Source: Allosphingosinicella indica
Lineage (GTDB): Bacteria; Pseudomonadota; Alphaproteobacteria; Sphingomonadales; Sphingomonadaceae
Length of the DNA stretch: 64,000 bases
NCBI RefSeq assembly: GCF_900177405.1
Contig: NZ_LT840185.1
Location: forward strand, 1,727,501-1,791,500
Reading direction: 5' to 3'
Positions within the stretch are counted from its first letter, which is position 1. Every line of letters begins with the position of its first letter. Both the position numbers and the translations under genes were made by a program. The notes under the pieces were generated by a model that was not told the origin of the DNA, ran no database searches, and saw nothing but the letters and a program-made list of their open reading frames with translations. Of the stretch, positions 8,032 through 17,748 are shown one piece after another.

Positions 8032-8720
8032 AGCGCTTCTACGAACGCGCCGAAGCCGTGCCTTCGGACGGCGCGCACGCGATCCATCTCGACGGCCGCC
8101 CCGTCCGGACGCCGGCGCGCGCACCGTTGCTGCTGCCGACGCGCGCGCTGGGCGATGCGGTGGCGGGCGAATGGCAGGCGCAGGGCGAGACGGTCGATCC
8201 GCGCAGCATGCCGCTCACCGGCCTTGCCAATGCCGCGATCGACCGCGTCGCGCCCGACCGGCAGGCATTCGCGGCCGGTCTTGCGCGCTACGGCGAGAGC
8301 GACCTGCTCTGCTATCGCGCGGACGGTCCGGAGACGCTCGTCCGGCGCCAGGCGGATGCGTGGGATCCGATTCTCGATTGGGCGCGCCGCCGCTACGACG
8401 TCGATCTCGCGGTGACGGCCGGCGTGGTGCATCGCGCGCAGCCGCCGGAGACGGTTGCGCGGCTCGCGAAGGCGGTGGCGGCCCGCGACGCCTTCGCGCT
8501 CGCCACGCTGTCGCCGCTGGTCACGGTGTCGGGATCGCTGCTGATCGCGCTGGCGCTGGCGGAAGGGGCGATCGACCTCGACACCGCGTGGGCGGCGGCG
8601 GCGCTCGACGAGCAATATCAGGCCGAACAATGGGGCGCCGACGCCGAGGCGGCCGCCGCGCTGGCTGCGCGCGAGGCGGAGTTCGCGGCGGGCAAGCGGA
8701 TGCTGGATCTGCTGGGCTGA
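8028..8720 (+). CDS. ATP12-family F1-ATPase assembly chaperone
   Basis: A 230-residue protein of the ATP12 family, which binds the alpha subunit of F1 during ATP synthase assembly in mitochondria and alphaproteobacteria. Family features are MKRFYERAEAV, LDGRPVRTPARAPLLLPT (about 23-40), GEWQAQGETVDPRSMPLTGLAN, and YRADGPETLVRRQADAWDPILDW. Last gene of the overlapping run begun at 5566. A copy of the 86-bp repeat follows 16 bases after the stop. Confidence 0.9.
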   Translation: MKRFYERAEAVPSDGAHAIHLDGRPVRTPARAPLLLPTRALGDAVAGEWQAQGETVDPRSMPLTGLANAAIDRVAPDRQAFAAGLARYGESDLLCYRADGPETLVRRQADAWDPILDWARRRYDVDLAVTAGVVHRAQPPETVARLAKAVAARDAFALATLSPLVTVSGSLLIALALAEGAIDLDTAWAAAALDEQYQAEQWGADAEAAAALAAREAEFAAGKRMLDLLG

Positions 8721-8736
8721 AATCGCACCCACACGC

Positions 8737-8822
8737 CGTCATGCTGAACTTGTTTCAGCATCCATCTTGGTGCCGATCGCGACCTTCTCCAGCATGGACC
8801 CTGAAACGAGTTCAGGGTGACG
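8737..8822 (-). repeat. 86-bp REPIN-like palindromic element, copy 2 (inverted)
   Basis: Read on the minus strand it aligns without gaps to 558-643 (about 77 of 86 positions identical). The two opposing hairpins are ATGCTGAACTTGTTTCAGCAT and CCCTGAAACGAGTTCAGGG. It sits between two convergent genes, a typical place for REP-type elements. Confidence 0.8.
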
Positions 8823-8833
8823 ATCAGGCCTGG

Positions 8834-9958
8834 TTACCAACCCCCAGTCTTTTCCCATTCCCCCGTCAGCCGATCACCGTCGGTGAGGTGGTAGCTCTCG
8901 TACATCGCGGTGGTCATGCAGACGTGGTTGGGGAAGACTCGCACTTTCGCGCCGACCGGAAGCAGGGCAGCGAGGCCTTCGTCGGCGATCGGCACCGCGC
9001 CATGTTCCTGGTGGACGGTCTCCACGATGAGGCGGCCGAAGCTCGGGCGGCCGTGCAGATCGGCGACGAGGCCGTAGCCCATGTCGTCGCGGCCGAGCGC
9101 GGCGGTCGAGCGGTCCTTGGAGAGGGCCAGCCCGCCCGCGTCGAGCATGATGCGGCCCTTGTGATGGCTGATGACGCTGGCGAGGACGGAGACGGCCATG
9201 TCGTCCGGCTCGTGCGAACCGATCGCCGCCTGGAAGAGATCGCCCGCCATGTACACGCCGGGGCGAAGCTCGGTCAGCCCGTCCGCCGAGCGGCCGTGGA
9301 TCGCGGTCGGCGTCGATCCGGCGCTGACCCCCGGCACGTCATGGCCCTCCGCCCGGAGACGATCGGCGGCGTGGACGACGGCGCGGCGCTCCAGCTCGGC
9401 GATAGCGGCGATCTCGCTCGGCTGCCGCTCGCGATAGCTGTGGCCGCCATGAGTGGCGACGCCTGCCAGCGCCACGGGCGACTCCGCCAGCACCTGGGCG
9501 ATCGCGATCAGCGCATCGCCGTCGGGATCGACGCCGGTGCGATGCTCTCCGCAGTCCACCTCGATCCAGGCGGAAAGCGTAATGCCCTGCGCGTGGGCGA
9601 AGGCAGCGGCCGCGACCGCCGCCTCGACCGTGTCGAGGAAGAAGGAAAAGTGCGGCGCCTTACGCGTGATTTCCGCCGCCGCGGCGAGCTTGCCCGGCGG
9701 CAGGCAGACGGCGAGTTGGATGTCGGCGATGCCGTGGCCGGCGAAATAGTCCGCTTCGCGCAGCGTCGAGACGGCGATGCCGCCATGATCGGGGTCGATC
9801 GCGATGCGTGCCGCGTCGATTGCCTTCAGCGTCTTCATGTGCGGGCGGAGCCGCGTCCCACGCGCCGACACGCGATCCCGCATCCGCGCGCAATTCGCCT
9901 CGAAGCGCGGCCGATCGAGCAGCAGCGCGGGCGTTGGTAGATCGGTGAGCGCGGTCAC
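8834..9958 (-). CDS. PLP-dependent D-serine dehydratase / D-threonine aldolase-like enzyme
   Basis: A 374-residue fold-type III PLP enzyme. The alanine racemase-like barrel starts with LPTPALLLDRPRFEANCARM and contains the PLP lysine in RPHMKTLKA (Lys42). The C-terminal beta domain carries the FPNHVCMTTAMYESY block, whose His and Cys are the metal ligands of the eukaryotic-type D-serine dehydratase (DSD1) and D-threonine aldolase family. Expected reaction is D-serine to pyruvate plus ammonia, or retro-aldol cleavage of D-threonine; sequence alone does not decide. Upstream on the same strand lie a small protein and L-serine dehydratase, giving serine catabolism as context. Confidence 0.85.
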   Translation of the reverse strand: MTALTDLPTPALLLDRPRFEANCARMRDRVSARGTRLRPHMKTLKAIDAARIAIDPDHGGIAVSTLREADYFAGHGIADIQLAVCLPPGKLAAAAEITRKAPHFSFFLDTVEAAVAAAAFAHAQGITLSAWIEVDCGEHRTGVDPDGDALIAIAQVLAESPVALAGVATHGGHSYRERQPSEIAAIAELERRAVVHAADRLRAEGHDVPGVSAGSTPTAIHGRSADGLTELRPGVYMAGDLFQAAIGSHEPDDMAVSVLASVISHHKGRIMLDAGGLALSKDRSTAALGRDDMGYGLVADLHGRPSFGRLIVETVHQEHGAVPIADEGLAALLPVGAKVRVFPNHVCMTTAMYESYHLTDGDRLTGEWEKTGGW

Positions 9959-10059
9959 TTGGCGGCGATCAGGAACGGCAGGCGGCGCATCTCACTCTCT
10001 CCGTTTACGTGCGGGAGCGCTAGCGCGTGCTTCGGAGCCGGGCAACCGGCGGCGCGGAT

Positions 10060-10263
10060 TCAAGCGTGGGCGATGCCGCCGGGCGCGGGAATGGCGTCGA
10101 AATGCTTGACCTTGCGCTTGTCGCACCAAACCTCGACCGCTTCGGCGCCGACACGCTGGCTGGCGATGTGGACGGCCTCGACGTCGTCGCGGGCCAATAT
10201 CTCCTCGCTGCCGAGGATCGGCCCGCCGGTGTCGCGCATGAAGAACAGCCGGTAATAGGACAT
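10060..10263 (-). CDS. Small conserved hypothetical protein
   Basis: A 67-residue protein starting MSYYRLFFMRDTGGPILGSEEI. The pattern of a short strand, an acidic helix (DDVEAVHIASQRV) and VEVWCDKRKVKHF is typical of a small family of sphingomonad cytosolic proteins whose function is not known. It follows the L-serine dehydratase gene by 68 bases on the same strand. A longer upstream start would overlap that gene's leader without a better ribosome binding site. Confidence 0.65.
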   Translation of the reverse strand: MSYYRLFFMRDTGGPILGSEEILARDDVEAVHIASQRVGAEAVEVWCDKRKVKHFDAIPAPGGIAHA

Positions 10264-10331
10264 CGCGGCCCTCGCCCGAGCGACTCGCTCTCTTCGCCGC
10301 GATAATAGCGCATTTCCCGAAGGAAACGGAG

Positions 10332-11699
<1,368 letters not shown>

Positions 11700-11764
11700 G
11701 CAGGAATATCCTCTCTTTGCGCGCCGCTCTAGCAGCCGCGCGGGCCGAGGGGGAGGGGGCTGAC

Positions 11765-13504
11765 ATGGCCTTCGTGCTGATCGACGATGCGCGGCCGGGC
11801 GGGCGGGCGACGCTGTATCGCGATCCGGCGGAGATCGTCGTGGCGCACCGGCCGGACGAGGTGCGGCCGGCGCTGGAGCGGCTGCGCGATCTCGGCGGTC
11901 GTCATGCTGCGGGGTTTCTGTCCTACGAAGCTGGCTATGCGCTGGAGCCGAAGCTCGCTCCGCTGGCGGGCGAGGGTGAGCAGCCGTTGCTCTGGTTCGG
12001 GTTGTTCGACCGCGCCGAGCCGGTCGATGCGGATGCTTTCCTGCCTGATCCGGCAGCGGGATGGGCGGGCGCCATCGAACCGCTGGTCGCGCGCGACGAT
12101 TACGAGGCGCGCGCGGCGCAAGTGATCGAGCATATCTTCGCGGGCGACATCTATCAGGCGAACCTCAGCTTTCCGGCTTCGGTGCGGACCGCGGGCGATC
12201 TCCGCGCAGTCTATGCCGCGATCCGCCGCCGTGCGGGGGGCGGGCACGGCGCGCTGGTCCACACCGGCGATCACTGGCTGCTGTCCTTTTCGCCGGAGCT
12301 GTTCTTCACGCTCGCGGACGGCCATGTCGTCACCCGGCCGATGAAGGGCACCGCGGTCCGCGCGCCCGGCGTCGCTGCCGATCGCGCTGCCGCCGCGGCG
12401 CTCCACGCCGATCCCAAGCAGCGCGCCGAGAATCTGATGATCGTCGATTTGCTGCGCAACGATCTGTCGCGCGTCGCGCGGCCGCACAGCGTGCAGGTGC
12501 CGGCGCTCTATGCGATCGAGACCTATCCGACGGTCCACCAGATGACCTCGACGGTCACCGCCGATCTTGCCGCGGGCGTCGGCCCGGTCGACCTCATCGA
12601 AGCGATTTTCCCATGCGGATCGATCACCGGCGCGCCCAAGATCCGCGCGATGGAGATCATCGCGGGGTTGGAAGCGCGCACCCGCGGCGTCTACACGGGC
12701 GCCATCGGCACGATCGGGCCGGGCGGCGATGCCGCGTTCAACGTCGCGATCCGGACGCTGGCGATGAAAGCGGGAGAGACGATGGCGACGATCGGGCTGG
12801 GATCGGGGATCGTCGCCGACAGCCGCGTCGAGGATGAATGGCGCGAGTGCCTGGCGAAGGGAGCGTTTGTGGGGGAAGCGGCGAAGTTCGACCTTTTCGA
12901 GACGATGCGGTTCGATCCCGTCGCAGGCATCGTCGCGCTCGACCGGCATTTGCAGCGGATGAAGGACAGCGCGGGCACACTCGGCTTCGCGTTCGACCGG
13001 CACGACGCGCGCAACGAATTGCAGGCCGCGACCTTCCGGCTGCGCGAGGCGCGCAAGGTGCGGCTGCGGCTTTCGCCCAGCGGCGCGATCGCGGTGGAAG
13101 TGCGGCCGCTGCCGGAAGCGCCGTTCCAGCCCGTGCCAGTGGCGATCGCGCCGCTGCCTGTCGACGCCGCCGACTTCCGCCTGCGCCACAAGACCAGCAA
13201 TCGCGCCTTCTACGACGATGCCCGCGCCGCATCGGGGGCGTTCGAGGCGGTCTTCGAGGATGGCGAGGGCTTCCTGACCGAGGGGAGCTTCACTCACCTG
13301 TTCGTGGAGCGCGGCGGCGTGCTGCTGACTCCGCCGCTGGTCCGCGGGATGCTGCCCGGCACGCTGCGCGCCGAACTGATCGAAACGGGCAAGGCGGAGG
13401 AGGCCGAACTGACCCGCGCAGATCTTTCCGGCGGGTTCCTGATCGGCAACATGCTGCGCGGGTTGCTTCGCGCCAAGCTCGCGCGGCCGTCCGCAAGGCG
13501 CTGA
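11765..13504 (+). CDS. pabB: Aminodeoxychorismate synthase component I fused to 4-amino-4-deoxychorismate lyase
   Basis: A 579-residue bifunctional enzyme of 4-aminobenzoate (folate) synthesis. Residues about 1-370 are the chorismate-binding domain ([72 protein letters not shown]). Residues about 380-579 are a PLP aminotransferase class IV lyase domain ([58 protein letters not shown]). The ATG at 11765 has a strong purine-rich leader (GGGGGAGGGGGC). It would condense chorismate amination and pyruvate elimination in one chain; the glutaminase PabA is not in the window. Confidence 0.93.
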   Translation: MAFVLIDDARPGGRATLYRDPAEIVVAHRPDEVRPALERLRDLGGRHAAGFLSYEAGYALEPKLAPLAGEGEQPLLWFGLFDRAEPVDADAFLPDPAAGWAGAIEPLVARDDYEARAAQVIEHIFAGDIYQANLSFPASVRTAGDLRAVYAAIRRRAGGGHGALVHTGDHWLLSFSPELFFTLADGHVVTRPMKGTAVRAPGVAADRAAAAALHADPKQRAENLMIVDLLRNDLSRVARPHSVQVPALYAIETYPTVHQMTSTVTADLAAGVGPVDLIEAIFPCGSITGAPKIRAMEIIAGLEARTRGVYTGAIGTIGPGGDAAFNVAIRTLAMKAGETMATIGLGSGIVADSRVEDEWRECLAKGAFVGEAAKFDLFETMRFDPVAGIVALDRHLQRMKDSAGTLGFAFDRHDARNELQAATFRLREARKVRLRLSPSGAIAVEVRPLPEAPFQPVPVAIAPLPVDAADFRLRHKTSNRAFYDDARAASGAFEAVFEDGEGFLTEGSFTHLFVERGGVLLTPPLVRGMLPGTLRAELIETGKAEEAELTRADLSGGFLIGNMLRGLLRAKLARPSARR

Positions 13505-13611
13505 GCCGAAACCGCCCGGCGCATCCGCGCGTATCTTCGGGACGAAGCGGCGCGATGCTATGCTGCGCGGCGCAAAGTGTTTTTTGGCGGGGGCCGGACA
13601 AGGAGCTTTCG

Positions 13612-14082
13612 ATGCTCGATCGGCGCGAGATGATATTGGCGGGGATAGCGACAGCGGCGCTGGCGGCGTGGCCGGCCGGCGCATGGGCGAAGGGCTATGC
13701 GGTGACGCTGAGCGACGCCGAATGGCGCAAGCGCCTCAGCCCGCAGCAATATGCCGTGTTGCGGAAGGAAGCGACCGAACGGCCCTTCTCGTCGCCGCTC
13801 GACAAGGAGAAACGCAAGGGGACGTTCCTGTGCGCTGGGTGCGCGCAGCCGCTGTTCGCCTCCGCCACCAAGTTCGACAGCCGCACCGGCTGGCCGAGCT
13901 TCTACGCGCCGCTCAAAGGAGCGGTCGGCACGCGCAAGGACGGCAGCCTGATGATGGCGCGCACCGAGGTGCATTGCGCGCGGTGCGGCGGGCATCTCGG
14001 CCATGTCTTCCCCGATGGTCCCAAGCCGACCGGGCTCCGCTATTGCATGAACGGCGTCGCCATGACGTTCCGCGCGGCATGA
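13612..14082 (+). CDS. msrB: Peptide-methionine (R)-S-oxide reductase, exported
   Basis: A 156-residue MsrB reducing methionine-R-sulfoxide. The N-terminus MLDRREMILAGIATAALAAW then PAGAWA is a cleavable signal with an RR pair resembling a Tat signal, so the enzyme should act in the periplasm. The zinc cysteines are visible as CAGCAQPLF and CARCGGHLGHVF, and the catalytic cysteine in LRYCMNG. Substrate loop FDSRTGWPSFYAP is intact. The stop overlaps the msrA ATG by four bases. Confidence 0.93.
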   Translation: MLDRREMILAGIATAALAAWPAGAWAKGYAVTLSDAEWRKRLSPQQYAVLRKEATERPFSSPLDKEKRKGTFLCAGCAQPLFASATKFDSRTGWPSFYAPLKGAVGTRKDGSLMMARTEVHCARCGGHLGHVFPDGPKPTGLRYCMNGVAMTFRAA

Positions 14083-14669
14083 AGCGGCTGATCGCCCTGC
14101 TGGTGCTCGCCGCCGCGGCCCCGGCATCGGCCGCGCCGCTGCAGACCGCGGTGCTCGCCGGCGGCTGCTTCTGGGGTGTCGAGGCGGTGTTCGAGCATGT
14201 GAGAGGTGTCAAATCGGCGGTGTCGGGCTATGCCGGCGGCAGCGCCGAGGATGCGACTTATGCCAAGGTCAGCAGCGAGCGGACCCGTCATGCCGAGGCG
14301 GTGAAGATCGTATTCGATCCCGCGCTCGTCAGCTACGATCAGCTGCTTCAAGTCTATTTCCGCGTGGCGCACGACCCAACCGAGCTCAACCGGCAGGGGC
14401 CGGACGTCGGTCCGAGCTATCGCTCGGCGATCTTCCCGCAGTCGGCAGCGCAGAAGCAGGCGGCGGTGGCGTGGATCGCAAAGCTGGACAAGTCAGGCGC
14501 CTATAAGAGGCCGGTCGTCACCCGGATCGAGACCGGGACCTTCTATCCGGCCGAAGCCTATCATCAGGATTTCATGCGCCGGAACCCGCTGCACCCGTAC
14601 ATCGTCGTCAATGACAGACCGAAGGTCGCGGCGTTGAAGAAGGCGTTTCCGGCGCTTTACCGCGCCTGA
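14079..14669 (+). CDS. msrA: Peptide-methionine (S)-S-oxide reductase, exported
   Basis: A 196-residue MsrA. A Sec-type signal peptide (MKRLIALLVLAAAAPASAAP) precedes the catalytic domain, which carries the GGCFWGVEAVFEHVRGV motif with the catalytic cysteine and YHQDFMRRNPLHPYI near the C-terminus. It starts in the ATGA overlap with exported msrB, so both stereospecific reductases would be made together and sent to the cell envelope. Confidence 0.93.
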   Translation: MKRLIALLVLAAAAPASAAPLQTAVLAGGCFWGVEAVFEHVRGVKSAVSGYAGGSAEDATYAKVSSERTRHAEAVKIVFDPALVSYDQLLQVYFRVAHDPTELNRQGPDVGPSYRSAIFPQSAAQKQAAVAWIAKLDKSGAYKRPVVTRIETGTFYPAEAYHQDFMRRNPLHPYIVVNDRPKVAALKKAFPALYRA

Positions 14670-14676
14670 GCATGTG

Positions 14677-14695
14677 GCCTGAGCGCCGCTCAGGC
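14677..14695. terminator. Hairpin between convergent msrA and pdeM
   Basis: GCCTGAGC pairs with GCTCAGGC across a three-base loop just after the msrA stop and overlapping the pdeM stop codon. There is no clear T-run on either side, so it may be a weak bidirectional terminator or simply a 3'-end stabilising hairpin. Confidence 0.35.
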
Positions 14696-15352
14696 TGCGA
14701 TCGGGAATTGCAGCAGCCGGTCGGCGACCGGCACCAGCGCCTTTGCCTCCCCGCCGACCGCGCGCAAGATCTCGGGATGATGCGCGTCGAGCCCGCCGGT
14801 AAGCGCGCCGAAAGCGGGCAGTATGAGCTTGCGCGGCGTCGCGACGAAACAGCGGCGCGAGACGCGGCGGCCGCGCAGACTGATGCGTAGCTTGGGGTGG
14901 AAATGGCCGCTGAGCTCGGGCCGCGGATCGGCGGGATCGGCCTCGTGCCGCAGCACCAGCCCGTCGACCACCGCCTCGTCGACGATCGCACCGCCGCAAT
15001 GATCGGCGAAGCCCGGATCGTGATTGCCGGTGATCCATGTCCAACGCGTGTCGGCAGTGAGGCCGGTCAGCAGCCCGCGCGCCTCGGCGGGAAGCCGGTC
15101 GCAGCCATGCCGGTCATGAAAGCTGTCGCCCAGGCACCAGATTTCGCGTGCGCCCGTTGCTGCAACCAGCGCGGCCAGCGCATGCAGCGTCGCGATCGAA
15201 TCATAGGGGGGTAGCATCTGCCCCAGCCGCGCGAACCAGCTCGCTTTCTCGAGATGCAGATCGGCGACCAGCAGCGCGCGGCGGCCGGGCCAGAACAGCG
15301 CACCCTCCGGCAACGCCATCAATTCGACATCGCAGAACGAAAAGCGAACCAT
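14690..15352 (-). CDS. pdeM: PdeM-type metallophosphoesterase (ligase-associated DNA damage response)
   Basis: A 220-residue calcineurin-like metallophosphoesterase. Metal-binding motifs are in order: VADLHLEKASW, LGDSFHDRHG, ITGNHDPGF and SGHFHPKLRI. The spacing and the conserved CFVATPRKLILPAFGALTGGLD block match the endonuclease PdeM that usually travels with an Lhr-family helicase and an ATP-dependent ligase. Those partners are not adjacent here. Start ATG at 15350-15352 is preceded by only a weak Shine-Dalgarno. Expected activity is metal-dependent nuclease in DNA repair. Confidence 0.85.
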   Translation of the reverse strand: MVRFSFCDVELMALPEGALFWPGRRALLVADLHLEKASWFARLGQMLPPYDSIATLHALAALVAATGAREIWCLGDSFHDRHGCDRLPAEARGLLTGLTADTRWTWITGNHDPGFADHCGGAIVDEAVVDGLVLRHEADPADPRPELSGHFHPKLRISLRGRRVSRRCFVATPRKLILPAFGALTGGLDAHHPEILRAVGGEAKALVPVADRLLQFPIAA

Positions 15353-15408
15353 CGGCCCGCTATAGCGCGGGGGCGGAGCCGCGCAAGCGGCTGCCGGCGT
15401 TGGCGGAA

Positions 15409-15564
15409 TCAGGCCTGCGGGATCTGGTAGGACGAGGCGCTCGCCGGCACGACCTGCGCGGGCTCGTCGCGCATCAGGCCGGTGGTCCACACCAGGGCCG
15501 CGCCAAGGACGAAGCCGTTGACGGCAAGGACGAATGGGTTCTCGAGCTTCTTCAGAATATGCAT
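15409..15564 (-). CDS. Small single-helix membrane protein
   Basis: A 51-residue protein, MHILKKLENPFVLAVNGFVL followed by GAALVWTTGLM, with one membrane segment and a short polar C-terminal tail ending SSYQIPQA. AAGTGAGGCG precedes the ATG at a good distance, which supports a real gene despite its size. It is 56 bases upstream of pdeM on the same strand. Function unknown. Confidence 0.6.
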   Translation of the reverse strand: MHILKKLENPFVLAVNGFVLGAALVWTTGLMRDEPAQVVPASASSYQIPQA

Positions 15565-15706
15565 CGGTTTACGCCTCACTTGACGCGGCTTTTGTGCAGC
15601 ACGGCCCCTAAACGGCGCGTGAACCGGCCGCGATGTCGGCGCGACAAGAGTAGCGATTCGGTCGACAGGACCGATTTCGGGGACCAATCGCAGACCGGAA
15701 ATGGCG

Positions 15707-17746
15707 TCAGGCGGCGATATTCTCTTCGACGGTCGCGGCGAGATCGGCGATCGTGAAGGGCTTCTTGAGGATCGCGCAGCCGGCGCCCATCACCGCCTCG
15801 ATCTGGCGGGTTTCCGCAAAGCCCGTCACGAAGACGATCGGCAGTTCAGGATGCGTCTTGCGCACCTCGCGCGCGACGTCGGCGCCGTGCATCTGCGGCA
15901 TGGCGTAATCGAGCAGGACCAGTTGCGGCTCCGCGGTCTCGATCAGCTCAAGGCCTTCCGCGCCGCCTTCGGCCGAGACGACGCGATAGCCGATTTCCTG
16001 CAGCGAATCGGACAGGAAGGTGCGCACCGCCGGATCGTCGTCGATCACCAGCACCGTGCCGGCATCGCGGACGCGCCGGGTGCCCGCGTCGGCATTCTCG
16101 CCGCCCGCCGCCGCCTCGGCCGCCTCCGCCGCCGGCAGCAGCAGCCGGACGGTCGTGCCCTTGCCGGGCTCCGACTCGATTGCCAGCGTGCCGCCCGCCT
16201 GCCGCGCGATGCCGTAGACTTGCGCCAGGCCGAGGCCGGTGCCCTTGCCCATCGGCTTGGTCGAGAAGAAGGGCTCCACGGCGCGGGCGAGCACGTCGGA
16301 GCTCATGCCTTCGCCGGTATCGACCACCTCGATCGCGACATAATCGCCGGGTTCGACCTCCATCGCATGATCGACGCGGTCGCGGCGCGTCCGGATCGTC
16401 AGCCGGCCGCCCTCGGGCATGGCATCGCGCGCGTTGATGGCGAGGTTGAGCAGCGCATTTTCGAGCTGGTTGGCGTCGCAAGTAGCGTGGCCCGCCTCCG
16501 GATCCAGCTCCATGCCGACCGCAATGCCGCTCCCCAGCGCGTGGCGGAGAAGGTCTTCCATATTGGCGACCAGCGGATTGACCCCGACCGGCGCCATGCT
16601 GATCCGCTGCACGCGAGAGAAGGCGAGAAGCTGGCCGGCGAGCTTGGCGCCGCGGCGCGCGCTTTCCAGCGCGGTCTCCGCCATGCGCCGCATGCGGGCA
16701 TCCTCCACGCGCGAACGCAGCATCTCCAGCCCGCCGATGATGGGGGTGAGGAGATTGTTGAAATCATGCGCGATGCCGCCGGTGAGCTGCCCGACGGCCT
16801 CCATCTTCTGCGCCTGGCGAAGCTGGTCCTCGGCGCGCATCCGATCCGCCATCTCGGCCTGGACGCGGTTGAGCGCCGCGACGAGATCGGCCGTCCGCTC
16901 GGCGACCTTCTTCTCGAGCGTGTCATTGATTTCGCGCAGCGCTGCCTCGGCGTCCTTGGCCTCGGTCACGTCGTGGGCGACGCCGATGAAGCCTTCATGC
17001 GCGCCGTCCGCTCCCCAGCGTGGCTGCGACATCGACCGCATCCAGCGCCAGCCCAGCGTCGTCCGATAGCGCGCCTCCAGGACGAACGGCTTGAGCGACG
17101 CCTCGCCAGCGATCGACTCCGCGACGATGCGGTCGTGATCGTCGGGATGAAGGATGGTCCGCCAGTCGAGATCGCGCGCCTTGGCGTAGGACAGACCGAG
17201 GAAATCGACATAGGCGCGGTTGACGAAGCTGCGCTTGCGGTCGATCCGCGTCACCCACATCGGCACCGGCGCGCTGTCGGCGATCAGGCGGAAACGCTCC
17301 TCGCTCTCGCGCAGCGCATCGAGTGCGTGGTGCTGCTCGGTAACGTCATGCCCTTCGACCAGGATGCCGCTCACCGCGCCGGTGTCGTCGAATACCGGTT
17401 GGTAGACGAAATCGAGGATGCGGTCCGCCAGCGCGTCGCCCTCGCCGGTCTTGAGCTGGACGTGGAGAGAATGGCCGACATAGGCCCGGCCGCTGTCGCG
17501 CACTTCGTCGAGCAGCTCGAAGAAAGGGGCATCGGCCAGTTCCGGGAAGGCGTCGCGGACCGTGCGCCCGATGAGATCGCGGCCGCCGGTGAGATCGCGA
17601 TAATCGCGGTTGGCCATCGCGAAGACATGATCAGGCCCGCGCAGCACCGCGACGAAGCCGTCGACCTTGGCAAACAGCTCTTCCAACTGCCCGGCATCCG
17701 GCAGGGCAGCGGCGATCGCGGAAGCAGAGGGCCGGCTGCGCGGCAT
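15707..17746 (-). CDS. PAS-domain hybrid sensor histidine kinase
   Basis: A 679-residue cytoplasmic hybrid kinase without membrane segments. Two PAS domains (about 20-140 and 150-275) are followed by a coiled-coil, then an H-box of the GGIAHDFNNLLTPIIGGLEML type with the phosphorylated histidine, an ATPase domain (NALLNLAINARDAMPEGG, DTGEGMSSDV, FFSTKPMGKGTGLGL) and a C-terminal receiver (VLVIDDDPAVRTFL, phosphoacceptor in LLDYAMPQMHG, lysine in LKKPF). Such kinases sense small molecules or redox state through PAS. The ATG lies two bases after the stop of the dipeptidase gene, so the two are cotranslated. Confidence 0.9.
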   Translation of the reverse strand: MPRSRPSASAIAAALPDAGQLEELFAKVDGFVAVLRGPDHVFAMANRDYRDLTGGRDLIGRTVRDAFPELADAPFFELLDEVRDSGRAYVGHSLHVQLKTGEGDALADRILDFVYQPVFDDTGAVSGILVEGHDVTEQHHALDALRESEERFRLIADSAPVPMWVTRIDRKRSFVNRAYVDFLGLSYAKARDLDWRTILHPDDHDRIVAESIAGEASLKPFVLEARYRTTLGWRWMRSMSQPRWGADGAHEGFIGVAHDVTEAKDAEAALREINDTLEKKVAERTADLVAALNRVQAEMADRMRAEDQLRQAQKMEAVGQLTGGIAHDFNNLLTPIIGGLEMLRSRVEDARMRRMAETALESARRGAKLAGQLLAFSRVQRISMAPVGVNPLVANMEDLLRHALGSGIAVGMELDPEAGHATCDANQLENALLNLAINARDAMPEGGRLTIRTRRDRVDHAMEVEPGDYVAIEVVDTGEGMSSDVLARAVEPFFSTKPMGKGTGLGLAQVYGIARQAGGTLAIESEPGKGTTVRLLLPAAEAAEAAAGGENADAGTRRVRDAGTVLVIDDDPAVRTFLSDSLQEIGYRVVSAEGGAEGLELIETAEPQLVLLDYAMPQMHGADVAREVRKTHPELPIVFVTGFAETRQIEAVMGAGCAILKKPFTIADLAATVEENIAA

Positions 17747-17748
17747 GG

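Noticed and set aside
11729-13684. 651-codon minus-strand open frame opposite pabB
   Set aside because: Composition is Arg/Asp/His-rich with no domain, fully antisense to a recognisable enzyme.
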